From positions 749,427 through 783,349 of the forward strand of contig NZ_LT985361.1 of assembly GCF_900269665.1 (NCBI RefSeq): 33,923 nucleotides of DNA, read 5' to 3'. The translations under genes were made by a program, and so were the position numbers. Positions 1 to 9,861 of this stretch are shown one piece after another. The notes below the pieces were generated by a model. That model was not told where the DNA came from. It saw only the letters and a list, made by a program, of their open reading frames with translations, and did no database searches. This DNA comes from Nocardia suismassiliense. GTDB taxonomy: Bacteria; Actinomycetota; Actinomycetes; Mycobacteriales; Mycobacteriaceae. Position 1 is the first letter of the stretch. Each line of letters opens with the position of its first letter.

Positions 1-52
1 CATGACCTACCCCCCGCCCTCCGCCGGCGGCGTCGGTGGGTAATAGGCGACG
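1..52. other. Probable degraded sequencing-adapter / low-quality contig start
   Basis: Bases about 25-52 resemble, with mismatches and small gaps, the Nextera read-1 adapter plus mosaic end read forward; the clearest part is CGGCGGCGTC at 25-34 against CGGCAGCGTC of the adapter. The DMT transporter reading frame entering from the right loses family-like sequence exactly here, turning into a low-complexity Arg/Gly/Pro tail with a TTA leucine codon, which is rare in such GC-rich genomes. The other end of the contig carries a near-perfect copy of the same adapter in reverse complement. Inference: not genomic DNA. Confidence 0.5.
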
Positions 53-499
53 AGTCAGCAGCACCGGCAGCAGGCTGGCGTGTTCGAGGCGGTCCCAGCC
101 GATCACCGCCATGCCCGCCATCGCGACCACGATGCCGGCGACCTGCACCGGCCGGATCCGCTCGCGCAGGAACAGCGTGCCGAGCAGCACGGTGAACGGG
201 GCGGACGATTGCAGCACCAGGGAGGCGAGCCCCGTCGGCATGCCGATACGCATGGCGGTGAACAGGAAGGCGAACTGCAGGATGCCGAAGCCGGTGCCGT
301 ACAGCAGGATCCAGCGCATCCGCACCTTCGGGCGCGGGATGAAGAGCAGGACGGGCACCGCGATGACCGCGAAGCGCAGCGCGGCGAAGAAGAACGGCGG
401 GAAGTGATCGAGCCCCACTCGGATGGCGAGGAAGTTCAGTCCCCAGAGCAGGACGACGGTCAGCCCGAGCAGGCGGTCACGAGTGTTCACGCGGTCCAT
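53..499 (-). CDS. EamA/DMT-family permease, truncated by contig end
   Basis: Inner-membrane permease of the drug/metabolite transporter superfamily, such as amino-acid or metabolite exporters. It begins with ATG at 499 (MDRVNTRDRLLGL) and 149 credible residues are visible, about half of a ~300-residue family member. The first EamA repeat is seen: a helix with the typical LLWGLNFLAIRVGL start near residues 17-30, a helix near 40-55, the FGILQFAFLFTAMRIGMPTG segment near 71-90, then a helix ending in the LRERI motif (~111-115) characteristic of EamA domains, and another helix near 118-134. The second repeat is missing because the contig stops. It is divergent from a LysR regulator with a ~106 bp gap, a very common exporter-regulator arrangement. 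Substrate unknown. Confidence 0.85.
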
Positions 500-532
500 C
501 GTTAGCGTCACGAACGTTCAGGACAATCGAAT

Positions 533-563
533 TGAAGTGGAGTATTGCGGTAGTTTTGCTTCA
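533..563. promoter_or_regulatory. Candidate LysR-binding inverted repeat
   Basis: TGAAG at 533-537 and CTTCA at 559-563 form an inverted repeat with a 21-base spacer in the divergent promoter region between the DMT permease and the LysR gene. LysR regulators usually bind such dyads in the intergenic region shared with their target. The arms are short, so a chance occurrence is possible. Confidence 0.3.
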
Positions 564-605
564 TGATCGCCCTGCGTGACGTCCGGCACTGACGTGGAAC
601 CGTCG

Positions 606-1520
606 ATGTCGGTTGATCGGCTGCGCGTGTTGCGCGAATTCGCCGATCGCGGCACCATCGCCGCGGTGGCCGCCGCGCTGTCGATGACGCCCTCGGCCGT
701 CTCCCAGCAGCTCAAGGTGCTGGCCATGGAGGCGGGCGTGGCACTGCTGGAACGCGACGGCCGCCGGGTCCGCCTGACCGACGCGGGCCGCGCGCTGGTG
801 GTGCGCGCGGACGAGGTGCTCGCCGCGCTGGATCGCGCGGTGGCCGAGATGGCGCACTACCGCGGTTCGCCGCGCGGCCGCGTGCGCGTCGCGGTGTTCC
901 CCTCCGGTGGTGCGCTGCTGCTGCCCGCGGTGCTGTCCGCCATGGCGGACAGCGGTGTCGATCTCGTCGCGAGTGATGTGGACCTACCGCCGAGCGAGGT
1001 GTCGCGGCTGCTTGCCGACTACGACGTGGTGCTGACCCATCGTGACGAGCGCGCCGAGCCCATCGCCGACCCCCGGGTCACCGTGCACCTGCTCATGCGT
1101 GAACCCATCGATGTGGTTGTCGCGCCTACTCATCGGCTGGCCGGTCGCACCGCGGTGACCCCCGAGGAGCTGGCCGACGAGACCTGGCTGAGCGTTCGTG
1201 GTGGCTTCCCGATCGACGACGTGCAGCGCTCGATTGCCACCCTGACCGGTGTGCAACCACGAATAGCGCAGCGACTCAACGACTTCCGCGTCATCGAAAA
1301 CTTGGTCGCCAGTGGGTACGGCGTCGCGTTGATGCCCCGCTATTCGGTGGCCCACCCCGAACTCTCGGTGCTGCTGCTCACCGGCGTGCGCGCCGCCCGC
1401 CTGTTCGAGCTGGCGATCCGCCCCCGTGCCGAGGGCAGCCCCGCCATCGCCGCGGTGATCGCTGCGTTTCGTGCCGCCGCGGCCGGCGTCACTGCCGAAT
1501 CCGGGACGAACGGGCAATGA
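606..1520 (+). CDS. LysR-family transcriptional regulator
   Basis: DNA-binding regulator of 304 residues. The winged-helix HTH is at the N terminus (VDRLRVLREFADRGTIAAVA, then a recognition helix around MTPSAVSQQLKVLAMEAG), followed by a linker helix and a periplasmic-binding-protein-like effector domain from about residue 85 to the end. I place the start at the ATG at 606 because LysR proteins usually begin a few residues before this first helix; an in-frame GTG at 576 would add ten residues, and neither start has a strong ribosome binding site. It is divergent from the truncated EamA permease, which it probably controls together with itself. The effector cannot be read from sequence. Confidence 0.9.
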   Translation: MSVDRLRVLREFADRGTIAAVAAALSMTPSAVSQQLKVLAMEAGVALLERDGRRVRLTDAGRALVVRADEVLAALDRAVAEMAHYRGSPRGRVRVAVFPSGGALLLPAVLSAMADSGVDLVASDVDLPPSEVSRLLADYDVVLTHRDERAEPIADPRVTVHLLMREPIDVVVAPTHRLAGRTAVTPEELADETWLSVRGGFPIDDVQRSIATLTGVQPRIAQRLNDFRVIENLVASGYGVALMPRYSVAHPELSVLLLTGVRAARLFELAIRPRAEGSPAIAAVIAAFRAAAAGVTAESGTNGQ

Positions 1521-1651
1521 TCCGCTGGCGAGGTCATTGTCGAGTATCTACAGTCGGACTTGCGACGCCCGTCGGACCGGCTCGCGAAAGCACTGGTACA
1601 GCCGTCGGTCGTAGAGCTTAGGGTCTGAATCCCGTTGCGTCGTTGGCGCAT

Positions 1652-1681
1652 TCTCACAACATCCGAGCCTGCTCTGTGAGA
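1652..1681. promoter_or_regulatory. Inverted repeat upstream of the ketosynthase gene
   Basis: TCTCACA (1652-1658) and TGTGAGA (1675-1681) form a perfect 7-bp inverted repeat with a 16-base spacer, about 80 bases before the ketosynthase start. It could be an operator or part of an mRNA leader. The rest of the 242-base gap (1521-1762) shows no other clear signal. Confidence 0.35.
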
Positions 1682-1762
1682 GTTCCGCACATGCCCCGAC
1701 CGCACGGCGGCCAAATAGATTGCAGGACAGTCCAGCCGAACCGATGAAGGATTTTCGACACG

Positions 1763-3022
1763 ATGCGTGATATCTCCGAGTTCTCCACCCGCAACGGCGG
1801 TTTCCGAAGCGTGGTGGTGACCGCGGTCGAGGTGTGCTCCGCCCTTGGCGCCGACGCGGAGTCCACTTGGAAAGGGTTGGTGGCGGGCGAGAGTGGGGTC
1901 CGGGCGCTCGACGACGCGGAGATCGAGAGCAGGCAGCTGCCGATCAATATCGGTGCGCAGTTCAAGAGCGATCCGACCGCCGAGCTCGATCGAATCAAGA
2001 AGCGGCGCATGTCCTATGTGCAGCAGGTCGCGTACGTGATGGGCAAGCGCGTCTGGGAAACCCTCGGCGCGCCCGAGGTGGACCAGGACCGGCTCGGCAT
2101 CTCGATCGGCACCGGCATCGGCGGGGCCGAAGTCATCGTCGACTCCAACGACCTCCTGCGGGACCAGAGTTATCGCAAGGTCTCGCCGTTCGCCATCCCG
2201 ATGGCCATGCCGAACGGTCCCGCCGCGGTGGTCGGGCTGGAACTCGGCGCGCGGGCGAGTGTGGTCACGCCGGTGTCGGCCTGCTCGTCGGGGTGCGAGG
2301 CGCTGGTGCACGCGTGGCGATCGATCATCCTCGGTGAGGCCGACATCATTGTCGCGGGTGGCGTCGAGGGGCGGATCAATGCCCTTGCGCTGGCGGGCTT
2401 TACGAACATGCGCGCCCTGAGCTCGCGGGTGGCGGAGCCGGAACGCGCGTCGCGCCCGTTCGACCGCGACCGGGACGGTTTCGTCTTCGGTGAATCCGCG
2501 GCGCTGCTCGTGCTGGAGTCCGAGGAGCACGCCCTGGCGCGCGGTGCCCGGCCGCTGGCCAGGTTGCTCGGGGCGGGCTTGACCGCCGACGGATACCACC
2601 TGGTCGCACCGGATCCCGAGGGCCGCGGCAATGCCCGTGCGATGCGCCGCGCGCTGCAGACCGCGGGCGTCGACGGTGCCGAGGTCGACCACGTCAACGC
2701 GCACGCCACCGGCACGCCGTTCGGAGATCTGGCCGAGGCCAAGGGAATTGCCGCCGCGATCGGCAAGCATCCCGCCGTCTACGCGCCCAAATCGGCGCTC
2801 GGTCACTCGGCGGGCGCGGTCGGCGCGCTGGAGGCGGCGATCTCGGTGCTCACCCTGCGCGACGGGGTGATACCGCCGACCCTGAACCTGGAAAACCAGG
2901 ACACCGACATCGATCTGGACATCGTGAGCGGCGCAGCGCGCTACGCGGACATCCGGTACGTCATGAACAACTCGTACGGATTCGGCGGGCACAACGCCGC
3001 GGTGCTGTTCGGGAAGTACTGA
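1763..3022 (+). CDS. KasA/KasB-like beta-ketoacyl-ACP synthase (FAS-II)
   Basis: Condensing enzyme of 419 residues, closely resembling mycobacterial KasA/KasB (about 416-420 residues), which elongate acyl-AcpM with malonyl-AcpM to build meromycolate chains. The thiolase-fold catalytic set is complete: nucleophile Cys174 in [10 protein letters not shown], His314 in NAHATG, Lys343 and His348 in [15 protein letters not shown]. The near-invariant blocks [25 protein letters not shown] and the C-terminal [10 protein letters not shown] also match. NAHATG replaces the commoner NAHGT, a mild variation near the active site. The gene stands alone, without fabD, acpM or accD neighbours, so it is probably an extra paralogue of the FAS-II locus rather than the main copy. 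It is followed by a strong terminator and is convergent with the next gene. Confidence 0.92.
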   Translation: MRDISEFSTRNGGFRSVVVTAVEVCSALGADAESTWKGLVAGESGVRALDDAEIESRQLPINIGAQFKSDPTAELDRIKKRRMSYVQQVAYVMGKRVWETLGAPEVDQDRLGISIGTGIGGAEVIVDSNDLLRDQSYRKVSPFAIPMAMPNGPAAVVGLELGARASVVTPVSACSSGCEALVHAWRSIILGEADIIVAGGVEGRINALALAGFTNMRALSSRVAEPERASRPFDRDRDGFVFGESAALLVLESEEHALARGARPLARLLGAGLTADGYHLVAPDPEGRGNARAMRRALQTAGVDGAEVDHVNAHATGTPFGDLAEAKGIAAAIGKHPAVYAPKSALGHSAGAVGALEAAISVLTLRDGVIPPTLNLENQDTDIDLDIVSGAARYADIRYVMNNSYGFGGHNAAVLFGKY

Positions 3023-3027
3023 AAAGA

Positions 3028-3061
3028 GCGCGGCCCCGATGTGAATACATCGGGGCCGCGC
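3028..3061. terminator. Bidirectional intrinsic-type terminator
   Basis: A perfect 15-bp stem (GCGCGGCCCCGATGT at 3028-3042 against its complement at 3047-3061) closes a GAAT loop. It lies six bases after the ketosynthase stop and 14 bases from the stop of the convergent ATPase gene, so it can serve both strands. There is no long T run, as is usual for actinobacterial terminators. Confidence 0.85.
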
Positions 3062-3075
3062 CATCTTTCGGTCGT

Positions 3076-4758
3076 TCAGTGACCCATCGGGCCGGGGTGG
3101 TGGTACTGCTGCGCGCCGACGTAACCGAAGTCGTCGGCGACCATCGCGGCCAGTTCCAGCAGGGCGCGGCGGGTCGGCTTGCTCACCAGTTCCAGATCGA
3201 TCTCCGCGCCTTCGGCGAGGTGGTCGTCGAAGGGCACCACCTGGACCGCGCGGGTGCGGTCGAGGAAGAGCTTGCGGAGCTGGTCCAGGTCGACGGTGGA
3301 GGCGCCGCGGCGGGAGGCGTTGACCACGACGACGGTGCGCTCGACGAGCTTGCCGTAGCCGTGGTGGTCCAGCCAGTCCAGCGTGGCCGAGGCACTGCGC
3401 GCGCCGTCGATGGCGGGCGAGGTGACCAGCACCAGGGAGCTGGCCATGTCCAGCACGCCTGCCATGGCCGAGTGCATCAGGCCGGTGCCGCAGTCGGTCA
3501 GGATGATGTTGTAGAACGACTGCAGGATGCCGATGGCCTTGCGGTAATCGGCCTCGCTGAACGCCTCGGAGACCGCCGGATCCTGTTCGCTGGCAAGCAC
3601 TTCCAAGCGACTGGGCGCCTGCGAGGTGTGGGCGCGCACGTCCGAGTACCTGCTGATGTGCTGGTCCTCGAGCAGGTTGCGCACGGTGGACCGGGTCTGC
3701 CGGGGCACCCGGTGCGCCAGCGTGCCGAGGTCGGGGTTGGCGTCGATCGCGATGACGCGGTCACCGCGCAGCGATGCGAACGTGGAGCCGAGGCCGACGG
3801 TGGTGGTGGTCTTGCCGACACCGCCCTTGAGCGACAGGATCGCGATGCGATAGTCGCCGCGCACCGGCTGGTTCACCCGGTCGACGAGGTCGCGGTAGAC
3901 GACGTCGGCCGCGGACTCACCCGGGTTGAGCACACCACCAGTGGCCTTGTGCACCGCCCGCCGCCAACCGCTGCGCGGCGCCCGGCGGGCCCGCTTGAGC
4001 AGGTTCAGGTCGTTGACCGAGTGGCCGGGCTGCCCCGGCGCGGGCACATGCTGCGGCTGGAACGGCTGCGCGGGCTGGTGCGGGTTCGGTCCACCCTGCC
4101 AGCTCGGCGGGGGCACCTGCCCCATCGCCGGCGGCTGCTGCTGTCCCATCGGCGCGGGCGGCTGATAGGTGGGTTGCGGCGGCGGCTGGTGGGTCACCGG
4201 CGGTGGCGGCGGCGCCCAGCTGTAGATGGGCGCGGCCTGCTGTTGGGCTTGCGGCGCAGCGGCTTCGGAGTGTTCCTGCGGCACCCGCCGGACCAGCCCG
4301 TCGGGGCCGATCTCCTGGCGGTACTCGCCGTAGCCCGGGTTCTGCGGTTCGGGTGCGATCTGGTGGCTACCGCTGTGCGCGGTGGCCGGCTGGTACTGGC
4401 CGGTCTGGTACGGCTCATATGCGCCGGGTGGCGCGAACGGCCCGGCGTTCGGTGGCGGGTAGCCGCCGTACTGCTGCTCGGCCTGGGCAGGCGGCGCGAA
4501 TCCCTCGGGCGAGCCGTAGGACTGCTGCGACATCGCGTGCGGGTAGGACACGGTCTGGTCGGTCGAGCCGCTGAACTCGGGCTCGGCCGGCTCCTGTTCC
4601 GGCTGCGCCTCGGCCGTCTCGGACTCGGCCACTTCCACGTCGCCGGACTGCTCCGCCGACGGATCGGCGGCGGGCTCCGACTCTTTCGCGTCGGCCGTAT
4701 CCACCGATTGACTCTGCAGCCAGGGCGGTGAGGTCGGGTTGTGGTCGTTTGTTGTCAC
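3076..4758 (-). CDS. Proline/glutamine-rich MinD/ParA-like ATPase (EspI-type)
   Basis: Cytoplasmic P-loop ATPase of 560 residues. Residues ~1-250 are acidic, then very rich in Pro, Gln, Gly and Tyr, probably disordered. A basic linker (LLKRARRAPRSGWRRAVHKATGG, ~253-275) leads to a MinD/ParA domain with the deviant Walker A KGGVGKTT at 311-318, a DANPD switch region, and a TDCGTG block resembling Walker B. This architecture is that of EspI/Rv3876-like and other ESX-associated MinD-like proteins of mycobacteria and Nocardia. No ESX genes are visible nearby, so the link to type VII secretion is only by resemblance. The start is GTG at 4758, preceded by a GGGGGA ribosome-binding sequence. A role in septum or pole organisation is also possible. 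Confidence 0.82.
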   Translation of the reverse strand: MTTNDHNPTSPPWLQSQSVDTADAKESEPAADPSAEQSGDVEVAESETAEAQPEQEPAEPEFSGSTDQTVSYPHAMSQQSYGSPEGFAPPAQAEQQYGGYPPPNAGPFAPPGAYEPYQTGQYQPATAHSGSHQIAPEPQNPGYGEYRQEIGPDGLVRRVPQEHSEAAAPQAQQQAAPIYSWAPPPPPVTHQPPPQPTYQPPAPMGQQQPPAMGQVPPPSWQGGPNPHQPAQPFQPQHVPAPGQPGHSVNDLNLLKRARRAPRSGWRRAVHKATGGVLNPGESAADVVYRDLVDRVNQPVRGDYRIAILSLKGGVGKTTTTVGLGSTFASLRGDRVIAIDANPDLGTLAHRVPRQTRSTVRNLLEDQHISRYSDVRAHTSQAPSRLEVLASEQDPAVSEAFSEADYRKAIGILQSFYNIILTDCGTGLMHSAMAGVLDMASSLVLVTSPAIDGARSASATLDWLDHHGYGKLVERTVVVVNASRRGASTVDLDQLRKLFLDRTRAVQVVPFDDHLAEGAEIDLELVSKPTRRALLELAAMVADDFGYVGAQQYHHPGPMGH

Positions 4759-4870
4759 AGTTCCCCCATCTGCTCGGGACTACGAGCAGAGAGCTCGGCG
4801 CTTGAGTGCGAAACCAACGCTAGCACGGGGTTCGCGGGCTCGCGTCGCGGTATGGACGGCAGGTGCAGGA

Positions 4871-4884
4871 GCGCTCGCGAGCGC
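4871..4884. repeat. Perfect 14-bp palindrome
   Basis: GCGCTCGCGAGCGC is fully self-complementary and lies in the 300-base gap between leuA and the MinD-like gene, about 115 bases upstream of the latter's start. It could be a regulator site, but CG-rich palindromes arise easily at this base composition. The rest of the gap holds the leuA-tail repeat and nothing else I can identify. Confidence 0.3.
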
Positions 4885-5005
4885 GAATGCGCGAGGCCGC
4901 CCCGGATGACACACCGCCGATATCTGGTCTCCGACAGCAAGATCGAGAGCCGGATGCCGGGCCGATCAACGACCTCCGCATCCGGCTCTACCGTACTCGA
5001 CCTGC

Positions 5006-6990
<1,985 letters not shown>

Positions 6991-7124
6991 TTTACCGTGT
7001 GGCAATACACCTCCGGAACCCCGGTCCCGTCGTCGGTTCATCCGACGTTGCGGCTAGCGTTCGCGCCAGAAGCAAACGCTTGTACGGATCTGGCGATCCG
7101 ACGGGACGTCGAACGGACTCGGGC

Positions 7125-7892
7125 ATGACTTGGTTAGAACAGCTGGCCGTCTTCGGTGCGGGCATCGCGGCCGGCGGCATCAATACGATCGTGGGTTCGG
7201 GCACCCTGATCACCTTCCCGGTACTGCTCGCCTTCGGGCTGCCGCCGGTGACCGCGAACGTGTCGAACACGATCGGCCTCGTGCCCGGCTCGATCAGCGG
7301 CGTGCACGGCTATCGCCGGGAACTCGCCGGGCAGCGGGAGCGGCTGCTCCGCTTCGGCACCGCGTCGCTGCTCGGCGGCATCACCGGCGCGATACTGCTG
7401 CTCACCCTGCCCGCCGACGCGTTCAAGGCGATCGTGCCGGTGCTGATCATCGCGGCGCTGGTGCTGGTGGTGGTGCAGCCGCGGCTCTCGCGCTGGGTGA
7501 AGTTGCGGCGGGAGAACGGCGACAGCCCGGCGCCCAAGCACGGCGGCCCGATCCTGTTCGTGGCGATCTTCGCCACCGGCATCTACGGCGGTTACTTCGG
7601 CGCGGCGCAGGGTGTGTTGCTGATGGGGCTGCTCGGGGTGTTCGTGCACGAGGACATGCAGCGCCTCAACGGCATCAAGAATGTGCTCGCGATGCTGGTC
7701 AACGGGGTGGCCGCGGTCATCTTCATCGTGATCGCCGACGTGGACTGGCGGGCGGTGCTGCTGATCGCGCTCGGCTCGATCATCGGTGGACAACTCGGTG
7801 CGAAGATGGGCAGGCGCATGCCGCCGACCGCGTTGCGCGCGGTCATCGTCGTGGTCGGCCTCATCGCGGTGGTCCGATTGTTGATGACGTAG
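7125..7892 (+). CDS. TSUP (TauE/SafE) family permease
   Basis: Integral membrane protein of 255 residues from the sulfite-exporter TauE/SafE (formerly DUF81) family, whose members move sulfite, sulfonates or other small organic anions. Two half-repeats are visible. The first begins LAVFGAGIAAGGINTIVGSGTLI with the family's G..N...G.G pattern and helices to about residue 125. After a charged loop (~128-145) the second begins ILFVAIFATGIYGGYFGAAQGVLLM, and the protein ends with a helix LRAVIVVVGLIAVVRLLM. The ATG at 7125 is chosen because the transporter fold begins there; an in-frame upstream extension to 6999 would add only low-complexity polar residues and overlap the leuA promoter. It is divergent from leuA. 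Substrate unknown. Confidence 0.9.
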   Translation: MTWLEQLAVFGAGIAAGGINTIVGSGTLITFPVLLAFGLPPVTANVSNTIGLVPGSISGVHGYRRELAGQRERLLRFGTASLLGGITGAILLLTLPADAFKAIVPVLIIAALVLVVVQPRLSRWVKLRRENGDSPAPKHGGPILFVAIFATGIYGGYFGAAQGVLLMGLLGVFVHEDMQRLNGIKNVLAMLVNGVAAVIFIVIADVDWRAVLLIALGSIIGGQLGAKMGRRMPPTALRAVIVVVGLIAVVRLLMT

Positions 7893-8030
7893 GAGGTGGC
7901 GCGTGGTGTCGACGAACCGCGGCCCGGGCCTGGTTCCGGCGTAGTGGTGCGCTCAGGGTCTACCGCACCGGAATTCTCAGGGTGCAATTCATCCCTGCGA
8001 CGGACGACGCCCGCGCCGTTGCGGCACAAG

Positions 8031-9659
8031 ATGATCGGTATGCGTGGGTGGAGGATCGTCGTCGTTGCCGCACTGGCCGCGGCGCTGGCAGTGAGCGGTT
8101 GCGGCACGCCCGCCAAACACGAACAGGCGGTGGCCGACCTGGTCGCCCAGGCCGATGCCGCGCCGACCCCGCGGCTGGACTGGGTGCCGTGCCAGGAGAA
8201 GAGCCTGAGCAAGCTGCAATGCGCGACGGCGGCGGTGCCGGTCGACTACGCGCAGCCCGCGGGTCCGACGCTCGGGCTCGCGCTGGTCCGCCAGCCCGCC
8301 ACCGATCAGTCGCGCCGCATCGGCACCCTGTTCACCGCGGCGGGCGGGCCCGGTGCCTCCGGCATCAACTGGGCGAGCAAAGGCGAGATGTTCCCCGGCG
8401 AGATCGCGCGCCGGTTCGACGTGGTGACCTTCGATCAGCGTGGTCTCGGGCGCAGCTCGCCGGTCCGCTGCTTCGCCGATACCGAAGCGGCGCAACGTTT
8501 CTGGTCCGGTGTGCGGCTGCCGCCGGTGGGCGCCGAGCAGGCGGCCGCGCAGGCACGCGCCAGCCGGGACCTGGCGGCCGGGTGCGCCGCGCACAGTCCC
8601 GCCCTGCTGCCGCATCTCACCACCGTGGATGCCGCGCGCGACCTGGATCTGCTGCGCCGTGCCGTCGGTGACAAGCGGCTGACCTACGAAGGTGGCTCGT
8701 ACGCCAGCTATCTCGGCGAGGTGTACGGCGCCGTGTTCGGTGACCGGGTGCGCGCGCTGAGCCTCAGCTCGATGATCGACCCGGATGCGTACACCTCCGA
8801 CACCCGCACCGAGATCGCCGACGCGGCGGCGGGCACCGAGGAGGTGCTGTCCGAATTCTTCCGGCTGTGCGCTCAGGCCGGCCAGCCGCGCTGTGCTTTC
8901 GCGGCGGGCGGCAAAATGCCCGCCGACCCGATCGAGCAGATTCGCAGCGACCAGAAGCCCAGGGGCGGTGAGGATTTGCGGGCCCGCGATACCGCTCTGT
9001 TGGAGCGGTTGCGTCAAGGGCCGGTAGTGGTCGGCGAAGGAGAGCGCGCCTGGCCCGTCAGCTACGCCGAGGTCATGCCCGCGCACGCGCTGCTGCTGTA
9101 TGACGCGGCGGACGGCTGGCCCGCCTTGGCTCAGCTGCTGGCCGAACTAGAGCGGGGAGCCGCAGGCAACCCCGATGTGGTGCGCGCGATCCTCGCCGAG
9201 GGCACGCTGCCGCCCGCATTCCTCGACCCGTTCACCGCGATCTCGTGCGCGGACAACACCGTTCCCCGCGACCCGGAGCAGTGGCCCGCGCTGGCCGCGG
9301 AATTGAGCGCGGACGGACCCACTTTCGCCGCGTTCTGGCTGTACTTGCGGCAACCGTGCGCCGCGTGGCCGTCCCCGCAGGGTGGCTACCCGCAGCGCTA
9401 CGCCGGGCCGTGGATCCTGCGCTCGGACGTACCCGCGCTGCTGTTCAACAACCGGTTCGATCCGGCGACGCCGCTGACCGCCGCGCGCAAGGCCCAGCAG
9501 GCCCTGGTCAACGCGCGCCTGGTGGTGGTCGACGGCGGCTACGGGCACGACACCACCTTCGACTGCACCCGGCGGCTGCAGGAGCGTTACCTCATCGACC
9601 AGCAACTTCCCGCCCCCGGCGCGACCTGCGAAGCCGATCGGCCGCCGTTCGCGAACTGA
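8031..9659 (+). CDS. TAP-like serine peptidase lipoprotein (Hip1/CaeA-like)
   Basis: Exported alpha/beta-hydrolase peptidase of 542 residues resembling the mycobacterial cell-envelope proteins CaeA/Hip1 and Streptomyces tripeptidyl aminopeptidases. A hydrophobic signal (residues ~7-23) ends in the lipobox VSGC, making Cys24 the probable lipidated residue. The oxyanion region GGPGASG is at 105-111, the nucleophile elbow is GGSYAS with Ser223, and a C-terminal TAP-like domain supplies Asp477 (FNNRFDPATP) and His506 (GYGHDT). These positions are close to the Ser228/Asp463/His490 triad known for Hip1. Several cysteines suggest disulfides outside the membrane. The ATG at 8031 is chosen because it puts the signal peptide at the N terminus; a longer frame from 7896 would not. 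Confidence 0.92.
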   Translation: MIGMRGWRIVVVAALAAALAVSGCGTPAKHEQAVADLVAQADAAPTPRLDWVPCQEKSLSKLQCATAAVPVDYAQPAGPTLGLALVRQPATDQSRRIGTLFTAAGGPGASGINWASKGEMFPGEIARRFDVVTFDQRGLGRSSPVRCFADTEAAQRFWSGVRLPPVGAEQAAAQARASRDLAAGCAAHSPALLPHLTTVDAARDLDLLRRAVGDKRLTYEGGSYASYLGEVYGAVFGDRVRALSLSSMIDPDAYTSDTRTEIADAAAGTEEVLSEFFRLCAQAGQPRCAFAAGGKMPADPIEQIRSDQKPRGGEDLRARDTALLERLRQGPVVVGEGERAWPVSYAEVMPAHALLLYDAADGWPALAQLLAELERGAAGNPDVVRAILAEGTLPPAFLDPFTAISCADNTVPRDPEQWPALAAELSADGPTFAAFWLYLRQPCAAWPSPQGGYPQRYAGPWILRSDVPALLFNNRFDPATPLTAARKAQQALVNARLVVVDGGYGHDTTFDCTRRLQERYLIDQQLPAPGATCEADRPPFAN

Positions 9660-9735
9660 GCCGCCGACCCCCGGCGTCCACTTGCCGCGGCGTTTCGTGG
9701 CCTGCTCGTCACCCTGCCGTTCCTGCCGCCCGGCC

Positions 9736-9760
9736 GTCCCGCGGGCTCATCGGGCGGGAC
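9736..9760 (+). terminator. Weak hairpin downstream of the peptidase gene
   Basis: GTCCCGC (9736-9742) and GCGGGAC (9754-9760) form a 7-bp stem with an 11-base loop about 75 bases after the peptidase stop. It is followed by two copies of GGACAACGGA rather than a T run. It may be a terminator. The rest of the 9660-9861 gap shows nothing else clear. Confidence 0.35.
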
Positions 9761-9861
9761 AACGGAAGGGGGACAACGGATGACGGGCGGGCGACGACTG
9801 TTCAGCCGCCAGGAATACCGGTAATCTGCGCTCGGCCATGCGTGATGAGGGAGGTGGCTGG

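Noticed and set aside
1340..3064. A 574-codon open frame antisense to the ketosynthase
   Set aside because: It is the mirror of a gene with complete catalytic motifs; its product is Arg/Gly/His-rich with no recognisable domain.
3079..4731. A 550-codon frame antisense to the MinD-like ATPase
   Set aside because: Open only because of third-position GC bias in the real gene; composition is not protein-like.
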